A stretch of 64,000 nt of DNA from Boswellia sacra (lineage: Eukaryota > Streptophyta > Magnoliopsida > Sapindales > Burseraceae). Positions 11,838 through 26,828 of the stretch are shown here, piece after piece. Position numbers and translations under genes: made by a program. Under the pieces are notes generated by a model. That model had not been told where the DNA came from. It saw nothing but the letters and a program-made list of their open reading frames with translations, and ran no database searches. The first letter of the stretch is position 1. Each line of letters starts with the position of its first letter. The stretch lies in NCBI GenBank assembly GCA_013180625.2, contig SNVD02013307.1:16584-80583 (forward strand). Reading direction: 5' to 3'.

Positions 11838-12520
11838 AGGTTCAAATGGAAAGAAATGAATTTCCAATTTTTGTTTAAGTTTTCATTGTATGGGCATATA
11901 TATGGATTTCCATTTTATTCTAACTTCCAAACAAAACCTCTGTTGTGGACAGACACATAGATGGACTTAAAACTGACTTCCATCTGATGATGAGAAATTC
12001 ATTGAAAAACATTGTTTAATAGATGGACGAAAAGATGGACTTCCCTTCAATATTAACTTCCAAAGATAATTACTATTATGGATAAACTTAAAAAAGACTT
12101 CAATCAAAAACATTGTTTAATATATAGGGATTCAAAGATGGATTTCCATGTCTCTTTACCTTTCAAACAAAGTCTTTTTTATGGATGTACACATAGATGG
12201 ACTCAAAATGGACTTTCATCTAATGTAAAGAAATTAAATCAAAATTACAATATAATTTTATAGATGGATGCAAGGATGGATTTAAATGTTACTCCAGATT
12301 TTCAACTAAGCTTCTCTATTCTAGATGGATATATCCATAAACTCAAAACGGACTTTCACCTAATGTAGAGAAATTCAACCAAAAATATTGTTTAATAGAT
12401 GGACACAAAGATAGATTTTTAATGTTATTCTACCTTTTAAACAAAGCCTCTATTATGAATAGACATATGGATGGACTCAAAAAGAACTTCTATCTAATGC
12501 AGAGAAATTCAATCAAATTA
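11838..12520. repeat. Imperfect tandem repeat, unit about 130-140 bp, five copies
   Basis: The block 'aaac.aa.cct(c/t)t.tt.tgga.......atagatggact.aaaa.gacttcca(t/c)ctaatg..gagaaatt' recurs with the 'cctct'-type anchor near 11938, 12069, 12169, 12308 and 12438. Spacing is about 130-140 bp apart from one shortened unit of about 100 bp. Units are well diverged. No long open frame runs through it. Confidence 0.75.
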
Positions 12521-12757
12521 TGCGAATTCAAATGGTTGTTTAACTGATAAACTTTTAAAGCAAACAATTTTAATTTAATTGTGATAGGCCATTGATATAA
12601 TCAAACAGTCTATTTTAATCCCGTTATTAATACTGCGACGTTTTTCTAGTATCATATAATTTTCCACAATTATAATAATCTATAAATAACCGCTCTGAGC
12701 ATTGAGTCTTCTTCGTCGAAACAAATCTAACATTTGATAAGGATTTGGAAAATTGGT

Positions 12758-15230
<2,473 letters not shown>

Positions 15231-15587
15231 GAGAAAATAAAATCAAAATAAATTATGTAAAAATGAAAATAAATTTGTATGAATAAATAATCACATTTTA
15301 GGTCATTATTATTATGTATACAATAATATAAGAGAGAAGGGTGTAGAAGTAACAAGATAGAACATGGGGGGTTGTAGGGGCAGTCTGTTCGCATAAAAAT
15401 GGGCGGCAATTAGAGTTGGACAAGTGTTGCCGACTGGAGCTTGGATGGCATAACTGACTTAAATGCCTATTCCATCCACTCAACTCCAATCTCATTTTTT
15501 CATCTCTACGAGCACATGTAGTTAGGACCGTTTGTTTTGGACTCTAAAATCTGAATCTGAATAGATTTCAGTGTTTTAAAAATTTAG

Positions 15588-16736
15588 GCTCGTTTGTTTT
15601 TTACTCTAATCACTTTTTTTCAGACACATATGTATGAATAAGAAAAGTGAAAAAAATCTATTTTTTTCATTCAAAACATCTGAATGCAATAAAATACCAT
15701 AAATACCCTTATATAAAATATTTTTATTTTAAGAAAATAAAATGTCATTAATGCCCCCTTTATAATATCAACAAAACTTATGTTTACTGTGAAACCTTAG
15801 CTGCCATTCACCTCTTCTCTCCTCTGTGCAAGCCGGCACTGGCGTAGAAACCGGCGAGTATTGTTTTCAAAATACATATCAAAACAATCCTCTCTTCATG
15901 ATTTGCACGGTCATTAAAATATTATTGGACAGTTTATCGTTGTTTCGCCGCAAGAAGCACATAAAGACGACGACACCGAATCTTTCTTAGCTTCCAAGAC
16001 CCAGACACCACTTCATTTGTCAAAAGCAATCCGATAGACTTGTAGATCGTGAAGAGCTAATCGTTCTAGTATAGGCACTATCATCGGATGAGTGAGGTCG
16101 ACGGTAACCAGCGATGGAGGATGTGGTGGCTCCATATCTTTCTTGGCTTCTAACAGCCGAACTCCACTCCATTTGTCAAAACTAATATGATAGGCTTGTT
16201 TAGCATGAAGAGCCGATTGTTTTGGTAACGGTGTTGTCACCGAATGACGACATTGGTGGTCGATTGCGACTGAGGACGTAACGGCTCCAATCCAAAATAT
16301 TTATTTTATATTTAAAAATATAATACAAGCATTTATTAATTATTTTATATGTAACTAAATTTTGAATTTTTTAAATAAATAAAAATAATTAGTGTAATAT
16401 AATTTATTTAATGGTTAGAATTTTGATTTAATTTTATTAAATATATATTTTTAATGGATTATAATTAATATAATATTAACTATTTAAAAAAAGAATTTTG
16501 ATTTAATTTTACTAATTATTTAATTTTTTAAGAATTGTAATAAACATAATACAAATATTTTAAATTTTAGCAAGGGTAAAATAATCAAATTAAAATTAAA
16601 ATATTCTCTCATCATTTTTTTAAGTAGTATCTAGAAGAGTAAATAAATATCTTATTAAGTAATATAAATTAAATTTTAAAAATATTTAAATCAAAAAATT
16701 TTAAGTGATTGAAGCAAATACTATCTTAATCTTAAT
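15588..16736. mobile_element. Possible non-autonomous DNA transposon remnant
   Basis: The left end (about 15588) reads 'taggctcgtttg.ttttactctaatcacttttt'. The right end, read in reverse (about 16736-16690), gives 'atagtatttgcttcaatcactt'. They share a '.tttg.tt.....aatcactt' terminal pattern. A second, shorter start of the same type lies at 15526. The interior has no transposase, and no clear target duplication was found, so superfamily and limits are uncertain. Confidence 0.3.
15981..16292. repeat. Two-copy tandem duplication, unit 156 bp
   Basis: 'tctttcttagcttccaagac' at 15981 recurs as 'tctttcttggcttctaacag' at 16137. Similarity continues through 'cacttcatttgtcaaaa', 'gataggcttg', 'gaagagc..at.gtt.t..ta' and '.ggctcca' in both. 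The minus strand is open across both copies (16240-16013), but the repeated peptide has no known domain. Confidence 0.7.
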
Positions 16737-16904
16737 CTTGGAAATGGTTTAGCTTGTTGGAAATGCGTAAGGACCTAGGAGTGGGAGTAGCGGCTGCTCT
16801 GTAACCTGTGTTAGTGAGGGGAGCTCCAATTATTTCACGACAATTATTAATTTTTTCCACTGATGAGGTGAGTGGGGGTTTTTTTGTCAATAAATTTGGT
16901 CCAC

Positions 16905-18150
16905 CAAAGGTTGGCCGGCAGGAAAATAAAACGGCACACTATAGAGTTCAGAAGATCGCGATCTCTTTCATACGGAAAATTGTTCTCCATATAATTAAAT
17001 TAACTTCAATTTTTTAATATTATTGTATTTTAGGATTACGAGATTAGTTATATAAAGATTAAAATCCCAATAGAAAGTGCAAAAAAATCTTAGGTGTCAT
17101 TGTCCATATTCAACAATTTTTAAAGTGAATAGGTAATTGTTATTGTTAGAATTGAAAAGGATAGATGGATATCTAAAGTGATTGGTTTGATGATACTATG
17201 TGAAACTTACGTATCATAAAATACTGCAATAGAATAATTAAAGAAATCTGACTACATTATATTATTCATGAAATGTTTACGGTACATGTATGAAATGTGC
17301 ATGGATGGATAAATTTTATAAAATTTTGTATAAAAAATACAAATAAAGATATAAAAATTGTAAATTATATGAAAAAAATTGATTTATAATTTTTATATAA
17401 ATTTTAATAAATAAATATAAATATGTCAAATGTATCTTAGAATAACCCTATTATTGAAAGAAAATTCGACATTGTAAAACGTTTATCCTACGTATAATTC
17501 AACCTTGGGATAAATAGGAAAACTCTCCCGTTTGGATAGGAAAGCAACATAAAAGCCACGTTTTCACACGGACGTTTGACAATCTTTATTGGGACAGATA
17601 TTCCTCTAAGAAAAGACATATTTACCCCCGTTTTGTCTTATTAAAATGCAAGAACCCTGCGTCTCCGCCACCATTAACAACTTCGATAGACATCCCCAGC
17701 ACCCACATCAGGGTTTAGAAGAATCATGTCGTACAAGCTCCATCACAGATTTCTTGCTGAGTGACTTATCACGTACTCACCGAGTTACTGTGACTGAGTT
17801 GGGTCAGTCAGATCAGTGGCTAAGTTAGAATTGTGCATGCTAGTTACGTAAGTACACAGTGCGCATGTGAGGGAGGGTGTTGTGCGCGTGTGCATGAGAA
17901 AATTGTCAGAGAGTCAGAGTGGAGCGAATTTAGTTAATTTTATTGATACTTCATACTGAAATGTCTCTAATACCCTCGCATCTGAAAACAAAGGTCTTTA
18001 TCTAGAGAAGTCGGAGTTCGTTATTGGGAGAGTATGGTATTTAACCAATACCGAAGGTGTCGCTGTTTATCCCGAGTTCAACCCCAGCAGTAGTTTTGAT
18101 AAAAATAAGAGACCAATATTGACCAATAAAATACTAAAGAAACAAAGAAA
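16905..18150. repeat. Segmental duplicate, copy B (matches 3950-5490)
   Basis: Same orientation and order of blocks as copy A. It has an extra AT-rich insertion at about 17275-17455 and lacks the coding-like stretch near 4400-4560. No SRK exon follows on its low-coordinate side, unlike copy A. Confidence 0.7.
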
Positions 18151-19772
18151 TTGAAATCAGTCTATCTATCATTTGGTAGCGGAGAACTTTCAAGGTAATG
18201 GTGATCTTTGGTAAAGAACTAAAGATCATAGACTTTCTGTTTGTTGGTCATTAATCATAATGAATATTAGAGAGACGATTCTCGTCATCGAAGGGCCGAT
18301 TAGCAGAAGTCCTTGCTTCATGATTTGTGCCAAAAACAGAGTCAAAAGCCTAATAATTATTCAAACCACACTCTACTCTAGACTTAGAAATTAAATCACT
18401 TCTCAAAACATCATTAATTATAAACTTACTTGTTAATGCCAAAATTTGACGCCAAAAAATTCGCGTGGCCAGAGTAGGAGACTGTTTTTGCTAAAATTAC
18501 CAGCAATAAAATATACCGATTAAGACTCGTCTTATGCTCTTTAATTGCAATCAAAATATACACGGAGCCATCTAAAATCTTACTAAAATACCGATATCAA
18601 TTGATGACCAAGTACGAAAGCTAGTTAGCTAGAAAGCCATCACAAGCTCCCGAGTAAGACAGCGAACGTGCATATTGAATCAATCCTCGATTTTTTTTAA
18701 GAAAAATCCAACAAATTCAATAGAATAATTGACTACTGTTGGAATATGACGTAAATATGACGGAATTTCAGTGTAGAACAGTACTGTATTTTACGAAGAG
18801 GGCTGCTAGCTGTTCTCATCTTTTCCTCCCCAACGGAGTCGAAATTGACACTTCTGGGAAATCGTAAGTGTTGTTATCATAGATTTTGCTTCCATCTCAT
18901 GATTTTCCAAGATACAAGCAGTTACAATTACATTGTCAATTCATTTCACTCTATCAACCTATTTAATTACTTATATCGAAATAAAAAATATAAATTTGAG
19001 ACGATTATTAAACGTGTCACCTATATTTAATAATCGTATCATATTTTATTAATATAATTTATTTAATTATTTAATCTAATTATATATAATATATCATATT
19101 CTATATATTTATATCAATTAAAATTATTTTTAAAATATAAATAATTATTAGTATAAAAAATTAGTAAAAAATAATCATAATTTACTTTATCAACTATTCT
19201 ATATTTCACAAACACAATTTAAAATTAAATAAAATAATTATTTGTAGATTAACTTTATTAAGATTCTCTATCATTTACTTGGAATTACATATTTTTCTAA
19301 CACAAACTCAGAATTTAATGAAACCAAATTATTTCATTTGTTTATAATACAAACTCAAAATTTAATAAAACTAGAGATGACAAAAATATCTCAGTGGGGT
19401 CGGGTACTCGAATCCCCTGACCCGATCTTGCTGGAGAATTTCTCGAAATTTCAATGAATTGAGCTGGGGACGGAAGTGGAGAGTAAGGGAAAGCCCGAGG
19501 CCGGACAGGGGGTGGGGGTCATTAAATTAAAATTATTAAATTTACAAATCAATTATGGTCCCAATCCAACAATTTCACATTCAACCCAAATTCATATTGC
19601 ATATTTTATGCCCAACATCTACAGTCTAATAAGCCCAGCCCATTCAATTATCAAATTATCAATTATAATTATTTTTTTTTTTTAAAGAAACCCTAAAATT
19701 AATCCTCTTTCTCTGTTCAATTTTGAACAACTGTGCCCCCACGCCTCAGTCCTCACCCTCATGGTTCACGGC
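18151..19772. other. Intergenic sequence without a recognised gene
   Basis: AT-rich. Around 19375-19460 there is a 'gatgacaaaa...ggggtcgggtactcg...cctgacccgat' motif of the kind found near hAT element ends, without a partner. No open frame with family resemblance was seen. Confidence 0.4.
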
Positions 19773-19782
19773 CTCACCTGCA
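19773..19782. other. Target-site duplication, left (CTCACCTGCA)
   Basis: Identical to 21073-21082 and directly abuts the terminal inverted repeat. Confidence 0.9.
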
Positions 19783-21072
19783 GGGAAATTAATTTGACAC
19801 CTTTTTCTTTTGGCTGAAGTAATAATCTGTCTCCTACTTTTAGATAAGTAACATAGACACCCCCAGATTCTAACTACTGTTAGAGGATCTGTTAGAAAAA
19901 TTACACTATGACTCCCCTCTTTTGGCTGAACTATTTCTGCCCCATATTTTTAGATAAATAACATAGACACCCCTAGATGCCATCTACATCTATTATCTTA
20001 GTTAGAATCTCTTGTATAAAGACTTAACTACCCTTATTTATCTTATTCATCAACAATTTTATATTGTGAAGCTTTCTATTGACATAAATTAAAGAAAAAA
20101 AGTTGTTATGATGTTAGTAAATGGAAAGAATAAGAATTAAAAAATCAAAAAGTATATTTTATACAAAAACTAAAAATCTAATGAATAAAATATACTTAAT
20201 TTTAACATTGTATTAACTTGCATTACATAGAATTGAGGAAATTTTATACTGTATTTGGTTTGTCATTGTATTGTATACATGTTAAATAATACTGTGTTTA
20301 ATAAAAGACTGTATTATAACGTATTAATTTTTATTCTAAATTAAAATAATTAACAATCAAAATCAAATAAATTTTTAATTAAAAATAAAAATTCATAAAT
20401 TCAAATTAATAATTATTCTAAACTTTAATAGATTTAAATTTTTATTTATAAAAAAGATTGAAAATATTTATTTAATTTAAAAATAATTAATTGCATATTT
20501 ATGTGTTTACATATTTAGTTAAATATTTATTTAATTTAAAAATTAATACGCTATAATACAGTCTTTTATTAAAACAATATTATTTAACATGTATACAATG
20601 TAATGATAAACCAATTACTCAATTATATGTAATGCAATTTAATGCAATGTTAAAATTAAGTAGATTTTATTCATTAGATTTTTAGTTTTTGTATAAAATA
20701 TACTTTTTAATTTTTTAATTCTTATTCTTTCTATTTACTAACACCATAACAACTTTTTTTCTTTAATTTACGTCAATAGAAAGCTTCACAATATAAAATT
20801 GTTGATGAATAGGATAAATAAGGATAGTTAAGTCTTTATACAAGAGATTCTAGCTAAGATAATAGATGTAGATGGAATCTAGGGGTGTCTATGTCATTTA
20901 TCCAGAAGTACAGGACATAATGTAGTTCAGCCAAAAGAGGGGGTTACAGTCAATTTTTCTAACAGATTCTCTAACGGCAGTTGGAATCTGGGGATGTCTA
21001 TGTTACTTATCCAAACGTAAGGGACAGATTGTTACTTCAGCCAAAAGAAAGGGGTGTCTCTGGTAATTTCCC
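19783..21072. mobile_element. Long-arm hairpin (foldback) Mutator-like element with 10-bp target duplication
   Basis: The left arm (19783-about 20345) and right arm (about 20535-21072) are inverted copies of each other of about 550 bp, separated by about 190 bp of AT-rich DNA. Both ends read GGGAAATTA inward. The matching continues through 'cttttggctgaagtaa.aatctgtc', 'catagacac.cc.agat', 'tatacaagagattcta' and 'cttcacaatataaaattgttgatgaat'. The element is flanked by a perfect direct repeat CTCACCTGCA at 19773-19782 and 21073-21082. A 9-11-bp duplication with long terminal inverted repeats is the signature of Mutator-like elements. No transposase is encoded. A transcript of this DNA would fold into a long double-stranded stem. 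Confidence 0.9.
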
Positions 21073-21082
21073 CTCACCTGCA
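21073..21082. other. Target-site duplication, right (CTCACCTGCA)
   Basis: Identical to 19773-19782. Removing the element and one copy joins two stretches of C-rich 'cacctgca' sequence. Confidence 0.9.
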
Positions 21083-22247
21083 CGCACCATCGATTCACGC
21101 ACGTCCAACATCCATCGATTTTTCTCGGCCTCAATTGCACCTGCAAGGGATGTTACACCATTGATTCACAGCTTCAACTGCAGCTGGCATGCACGACCTT
21201 TGGCAGCAACACCTCATTCAAGCAACCAACAACTCATTGGGTATTGTGTGGTATTCTTGATTTTGATCTTACTTGTATTTGTGTTCACATGGATGTGTAA
21301 AGTAATTAGTTTGAAGCTTAAGTCAAGACTGAAGTGGTGATAACGATTTGAGATAATATTAATATGTTTGTGTGCTTGTATAACTTAATTTACTCATCTA
21401 CTTGGCTAAGTTGAGATTGGATCCGTACTTGGAAGTTGGAACTGGCTTATATTGATGTTTGAGCAGAAGAATAAGGATCTCCCAAAAAAAAAAATCAAAA
21501 GAAAAAGAAGTCCTAAAACAAACAATCACGAAGCAGAGTCAGCAGACTGGAAAGTTTGATCCTGGGATCACAGGGAGTCGAACGTGCCAAGATACCATCA
21601 GGCTGATTTTAAATGGGAAATAAAGCAGAAGTCGTACAGATGCTTAAATGCAAATATTTAAAAAAAAAAAAAAAAAACAAGGTAAACACTTGGGAATTGA
21701 ATTCCCGGGCCCCCGAAGTGGGGATTTAAGAGTAGTGCTCAATCCCCGGCACAATCTTGAGTTTTGCCCTCACCAAATGAAATCAAATTATTTCATTTGT
21801 TGTAATTATTTTACTTTATTTCAGTTTAACTTTTTCAAAGTTAATTAATGTGTCATCCTCGTATACAATTAATCAATGCTTATTATTGAACATATGATTG
21901 AATTAGTTTGAAGTTTTTTACCACTTAAAATTCTAATAACTGTTTTATTATATGATCTTAATATAGATATATTATGCAAGTATACGTTATAGATACATTG
22001 ATATTGGTATCTAATTAATTTGTATGAAATATTTAATTGATTTTGATATAGTTACATAGATAATAAATGAGAAATATTATTCATTAATATTAAAGAGTTA
22101 AAATAATAGATCTTTTAGACTTTAATTAATATTCATTATTTCCCCCACTAATTCAAAATCCTGCTTCTGTCAGTAATTGCAGTTACCTATGAATTTCATA
22201 CACAATGTATCTTTTTTGTATAATATTCTATGCTATATAAGATTATC
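21083..22247. other. Intergenic sequence without a recognised gene
   Basis: Moderately GC-rich at first (21083-21330), then AT-rich. A poly(A) run at 21659-21677 is followed by 'gaattcccgggcccccgaagtggggattt', a GC-rich block of unknown origin. No family match was recognised in any frame. Confidence 0.4.
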
Positions 22248-22402
22248 AAAGTTACACATCCCAAGATTTTGTATCTCAAATGTTGTGTTATTAATTTAAG
22301 TGATTACATAATTTATTATAACATCATATGATCTTTTTGGTAATTACTCATTGCTTCCACATCATTTAGGATAAAAATTTGGGATTAGTAATATGATTTA
22401 TT
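22248..22402. mobile_element. MITE copy 1 of a three-copy cluster
   Basis: The left end 'acatcccaagattttgtatctcaaatgttgtg' is an imperfect inverted match of the right end, which reads in reverse 'taatcccaaatttttatcctaaatgatgtgg'. About 150 bp, AT-rich, non-coding. It shares its terminal sequence with the copies at 22475 and 22675. Confidence 0.6.
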
Positions 22403-22474
22403 CAAAAGTTCACCCTATTAAAATGGTTCCAAAGTCTTATCATTACAATGTAATAGGGTGTTTGTTTTTGAGAA

Positions 22475-22635
22475 TAATGATACTTAACCTAAACTATATC
22501 CCAAATGATGTGTATTCAATTATTAATGATTACCAAGTTGATCTTAACACATCATATTATGATTCATTAAATAAATAATACTTTATATGCCATATCATTT
22601 GGACAAAAATTTGGGATGTGTATCATTAATCTTGT
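22475..22635. mobile_element. MITE copy 2 of a three-copy cluster
   Basis: The left end 'taatgatacttaacctaaactatatcccaaatgatgtg' and the reverse of the right end, 'taatgatacacatcccaaatttttgtccaaatgatatg', are inverted copies. About 160 bp, non-coding. Confidence 0.65.
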
Positions 22636-22674
22636 TTTTAAGTCTAAAGTCTGAATATAATTTAATGAGTAGTA

Positions 22675-22852
22675 GTGATACACACTTATTCCAAAATCAT
22701 GGATTCCAAATGACATGACAAAATTTGAACTACCACGTCACATAATTTCACTCATTACATCATAAAGCCATCCACTTGGCAAGCTTATACTAAATACACA
22801 TTATTTGGGATAAAAATATGATACAATTTGGGAAGAACATCATTATTCTAAT
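22675..22852. mobile_element. MITE copy 3 of a three-copy cluster
   Basis: The left end 'agtgatacacacttattccaaaatcatggattccaaatgacatg' and the reverse of the right end, 'aataatgatgttcttcccaaat...atcccaaataatgtg', are diverged inverted copies of the same terminal motif. About 175 bp, non-coding. Confidence 0.55.
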
Positions 22853-23338
22853 TTAATCTTAATCATTCAAACATATTACATATTTGTTTTCTTAAACTTT
22901 AACACATGTTATCTTATAAAAATATTTGAATTAAAAAAAAGTTAAACCTTTTAGCTTTTATCTAAATGAAAAGGATTGAATAGTTCTCCTTCCAAAATTA
23001 TCCATATAAATTATATCTTTTTCTTATGGTGCCCATTTTTTATGATTTATATAATTGTTAAATTAAATATTACAAATATAAATAATTCAAGAGTTTTCTT
23101 TAAAATAATAAAAATAACAATGAATTACTTTATCTTCATTGGGGCCATTTATTCAAAAAAATAATAGTTTATCAACAAAATTAAATATGTCATTAACATA
23201 AAATTCTCATACCTTAATATTTTATATAATGTTTAGTGTAATTATTATGGGATTATGTTAATTTTTTTAATCAAAATGATTAATTTATCAAATAGTTGGT
23301 CATATAATATAATTAGTTGGTTTATTTATTTAAAACTA

Positions 23339-25432
23339 GGGTCAATTCTACAAATCTCTCCTAATGTTTGCCAAAATCCTATATGACCACCTCTAATTTT
23401 AAAAATCACACATATCTCTCATCACCATTAATAACTGTTAAAAATTTTGTTAAAAAAAATAAAAATTTCAAATTGCCTATAGTTGACTATTAAAAATTTT
23501 TAAAATTTTAAAATAACAAAAATACTAAAACATTTTAATAATCTTCCATCAACCACCCCCAAAAAGCTGAAAAAAAAATACTACCACAATAAATGATACA
23601 TAAAATTAAAAAATTTTACATTAAAATCATTTATTAAATGATAAAATAATAAAAAATTTGTTGCATTTGCGCTCGTAAAAAATGGTATTATAATGTTTGT
23701 TGATGCTCAATTTTGATCAAGCCTAGTGGGTCAACAACAAACCCAAATGAATTCATAGAGCCTCCCCAGACTGAACCTATATCTTGATACAAAAGTCCAT
23801 GGCATAACAATACAAATAGTAAAAACTTCTAAACTCTGACTCTAATAGCTAGCGATTTCTATTTGCAGCGTGGGAATGCTGTTTGCGGCAAATTCTATCT
23901 ATAGCACTAGGCTATAAAAGACCTCTTGAAGCCTATGATCAAATACCATTAAATCTATATCTAGAGCTGAATCTAAATCTGAATCTGAATGCAAACCCAA
24001 CTCCTCAAGCCAAGTGGACCCAAGCCATCCATCAGGTTTTTTTATAAACTGTGATCTGGTTGACACAAACAAGAGGAATGAGGCCACTTAAGCCTAATTT
24101 TTTGAATCCAAAGCCTACTTAAGGGCATTTTGGTCATTGATAATTGAGGCTAAAGGAGGGTAAGATGGTAAAAGGGATGATTAGATTAAGATTTCTCTCA
24201 TGTATGATCCTCATCATGCATTATTACGTATTTATCCTAGATAAATCACTTCTACCCTTTATCTCATGCATTATCATCTAGATAATTAGAATATTATTAT
24301 TTATCACCTATTATCCATATCCTAGCCAAATTGATATTATTTATAACAATCTATCACCAACTATAAATAAACCTAAGCATTACATTCATGGGGTAGTTAT
24401 TGAGGTTACAAAAAGTCTTAAAATCAAGTGAGTCAAGTTGCGCATAAAAACCTTAGTCTATATTCAAAACATAATGCCAACCTTAGGGTTCATTGCATAG
24501 CAATTAAACTCATTCTTCCTTACCCAAAATACTACCTAAGCACACAGCCTAAACATATCCGTTATTTATCAAAGTTAGATACATCACAAAGTCAAGCCTA
24601 AACACAACTCTTCATATAGATACCAAGCCTTAAGGCTTAATTCAAATCATTGTAGCAGTTGATATCATTCCTCCTCACCCAAAAACACGTTTACCAGTCA
24701 TCTGGTCATGTATAAGATGTCTATCTATGTTGTTATACTCCAAATTGCCATATAATCGTTCCTTCTAAGGGTCCAAATCAAATGGGCAACTCCAAAACTA
24801 TTTCCTCAGTTATATATTCATTTTTAAATTGATCATAATAAGAAGGATCCATTTTGATCAAACATGCAAATTAAACTGATCACAGGTTGAGTCACAGATA
24901 CCTAGATCTACTATTGATAAGTATACCATCACTCATTTTTCTTGTTTGCTCCCACTGCCAAGCATCCTTTAGGAATAATCCTCGACCTATTTCCTCATAC
25001 AAGTTCACCATCAAATATCTGAAACATGACACTTTCTAATCAATGGGTGATTTTGAGGTGACGTGAAGCTTGTCCCTAGATTCAAGCAGAAGTCTCACAA
25101 CGGCAAAGGCATTTTAGACATTTCTTCGGGAAAATGTATTCTTGAAATTTGTCTATTTCTTGTCAAGGGCAAAATTTTATTTTATTTTTTAATTTCCTTT
25201 GTCAAAGTGAGACTCAACAAAGTTTAATTCCTTCAATGCAATTTTTTTATTTTTCTAATTTTAATTTTTAATTTTAAAATTTTGAATATTTGTGAATAGT
25301 CAATTATGGGCAATTTAGAAAATTTCTATTAATATTTTTGTAACGAAGATGGGAGGTATATGAGATTTTTAAAACAAGAAGAAGGTCATTTGCAATTTCA
25401 AAAAACTCAAGGGAGGTTTATGGAATTGACCC
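23339..25432. mobile_element. 2.1-kb non-autonomous element with Mutator-like ends
   Basis: The ends are inverted copies over roughly 180 bp. The left begins GGGTCAATTCTACAAATCTC; the reverse of the right begins GGGTCAATTCCATAAACCTC. Both continue through 'aaat.....atgacc.....tttaaaaatc', 'ata.ctc.catc' and 'ttgcc.ata.ttgacta'. Flanks TTAAAACTA (23330-23338) and CTAAAAATA (25433-25441) match at 7 of 9 bases and may be an aged 9-bp target duplication. The interior (23690-25130) has no long open frame and no transposase motif; its composition differs from the arms, so it may be captured sequence that I cannot identify. Confidence 0.7.
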
Positions 25433-25713
25433 CTAAAAATATGATCGATACATATTATAAATATCTATAAGAACATACATGTCAAACTATTAATTTCAAC
25501 TATTTTTAATTCCTTTATCCTTAATTATAATAGCACAACTGCCTCAACAGACATCAAATAAAATCAAATTAGCAAAATCTACAAATAAGGGAGACCGTGC
25601 AATCATCATTAAATTTCATTTATCTTTAAAGATTACAAAAACGAAATACCTTCTTTTTTTTTTTTTTTTTAATTCTCTATATACAACTATGTATCCAAGC
25701 TTATCAATTGAAA

Positions 25714-25737
25714 AAAAGAAAGAAAGAAAGAAAGAAA
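25714..25737. repeat. AAAG microsatellite
   Basis: Five to six uninterrupted AAAG-type units. Confidence 0.9.
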
Positions 25738-26198
25738 TTGTTAAACGTTGACAAGATGTTGATCAACACTACTATCGAAAAAGTAAATGGGATGGATATT
25801 TTTCACCACGTGTTAAGGTATATGTTACGACATTTGACATCTGACATCCTTTTCCATACACTTGGCTTTGGTCTAGATTCTTGTTACTTGGTGCGATTGA
25901 TAAACAGAGCAAACTCACGTGTAAATTATATATCTATGGCGATATTGTAACCATTGATATTGTGATTTAATTCAGAAGGGATTAGCTCCTCACATAGATA
26001 GATTATAACGAACTACAGTCCTAGTTGAACAGAAAAGATTAGAATTCACATTGATGTCAAAGAATTACTTATTTTAGACACCATACAATTAGGTAGCATA
26101 TGAACGAGTCTAACAAAAACTTAGATAGCTTCTTCAATTTCTCAATAAAGAGAAATATAACCGATGACAATTCAAATGTATATTCAAAAAAATTCTTT

Positions 26199-26200
<2 letters not shown>

Positions 26201-26240
<40 letters not shown>
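26201..26240. repeat. (AT)20 microsatellite
   Basis: Twenty uninterrupted AT dinucleotides. Likely variable in length among individuals. Confidence 0.95.
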
Positions 26241-26243
<3 letters not shown>

Positions 26244-26828
26244 ATTGGGAAAAATTAAAAACCACAAATACAAAGCACCGATAAATATTGCAATGGAACA
26301 ATTAAAGCTTTTTTCCTTTTTTATGCAACTAAAAACTAGCAAACCAAACAACTATCATAAAAATAGGCTATTATAAATCAACAACCCATCATAAACCGAA
26401 AAGACCAAATTTTATATGAAAAACCACAAGTTCGTAGTCCGATATCAAATCTTCAACTATAAAAATAATGAGTTAAATAAGTTCATCTCCAATACAAAAT
26501 GGGAGCTACATGACATCAATAATCTAACAGATATTAAAATCTTGGCTTACGAACACAATATCATTACCAAAAGATGGAATTTAAAGACATATACAACATA
26601 AAGTAAGTTTAGAGTCTTAGCAATCGGTTTAAGAAACTTTACCAAATGAGAAATTAAATTAAAAATGAAACTAAGAGGATTATAGATAATGATTTCAAGG
26701 TCTCCTCATCCAAAATTGAGCTTAATTGGACTTCATATTTGCCAACTTGACTATGAGGATCAAGTTTAAATCTCTTTCCCCCGGTGTTTTTTCTTTTTTA
26801 ATAGCTCTCGGCCTCTAGAGTCTCATCT

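Larger units (their letters stand above)
25442..26828. other. AT-rich intergenic stretch with simple repeats
   Basis: Contains a T-run (25650-25670), an AAAG microsatellite and an AT microsatellite (both listed separately). Short open frames here are low-complexity. Nothing else is supported. Confidence 0.4.

Noticed and set aside
20981..21340. 119-codon frame with a hydrophobic C-terminal segment
   Set aside because: It starts inside the right arm of the hairpin transposon and crosses its boundary into unrelated flank, so it is a chance fusion.
22248..22852. CRISPR-like spaced repeats
   Set aside because: The repeated motifs are terminal inverted repeats of MITEs, unevenly spaced and diverged, in plant DNA.
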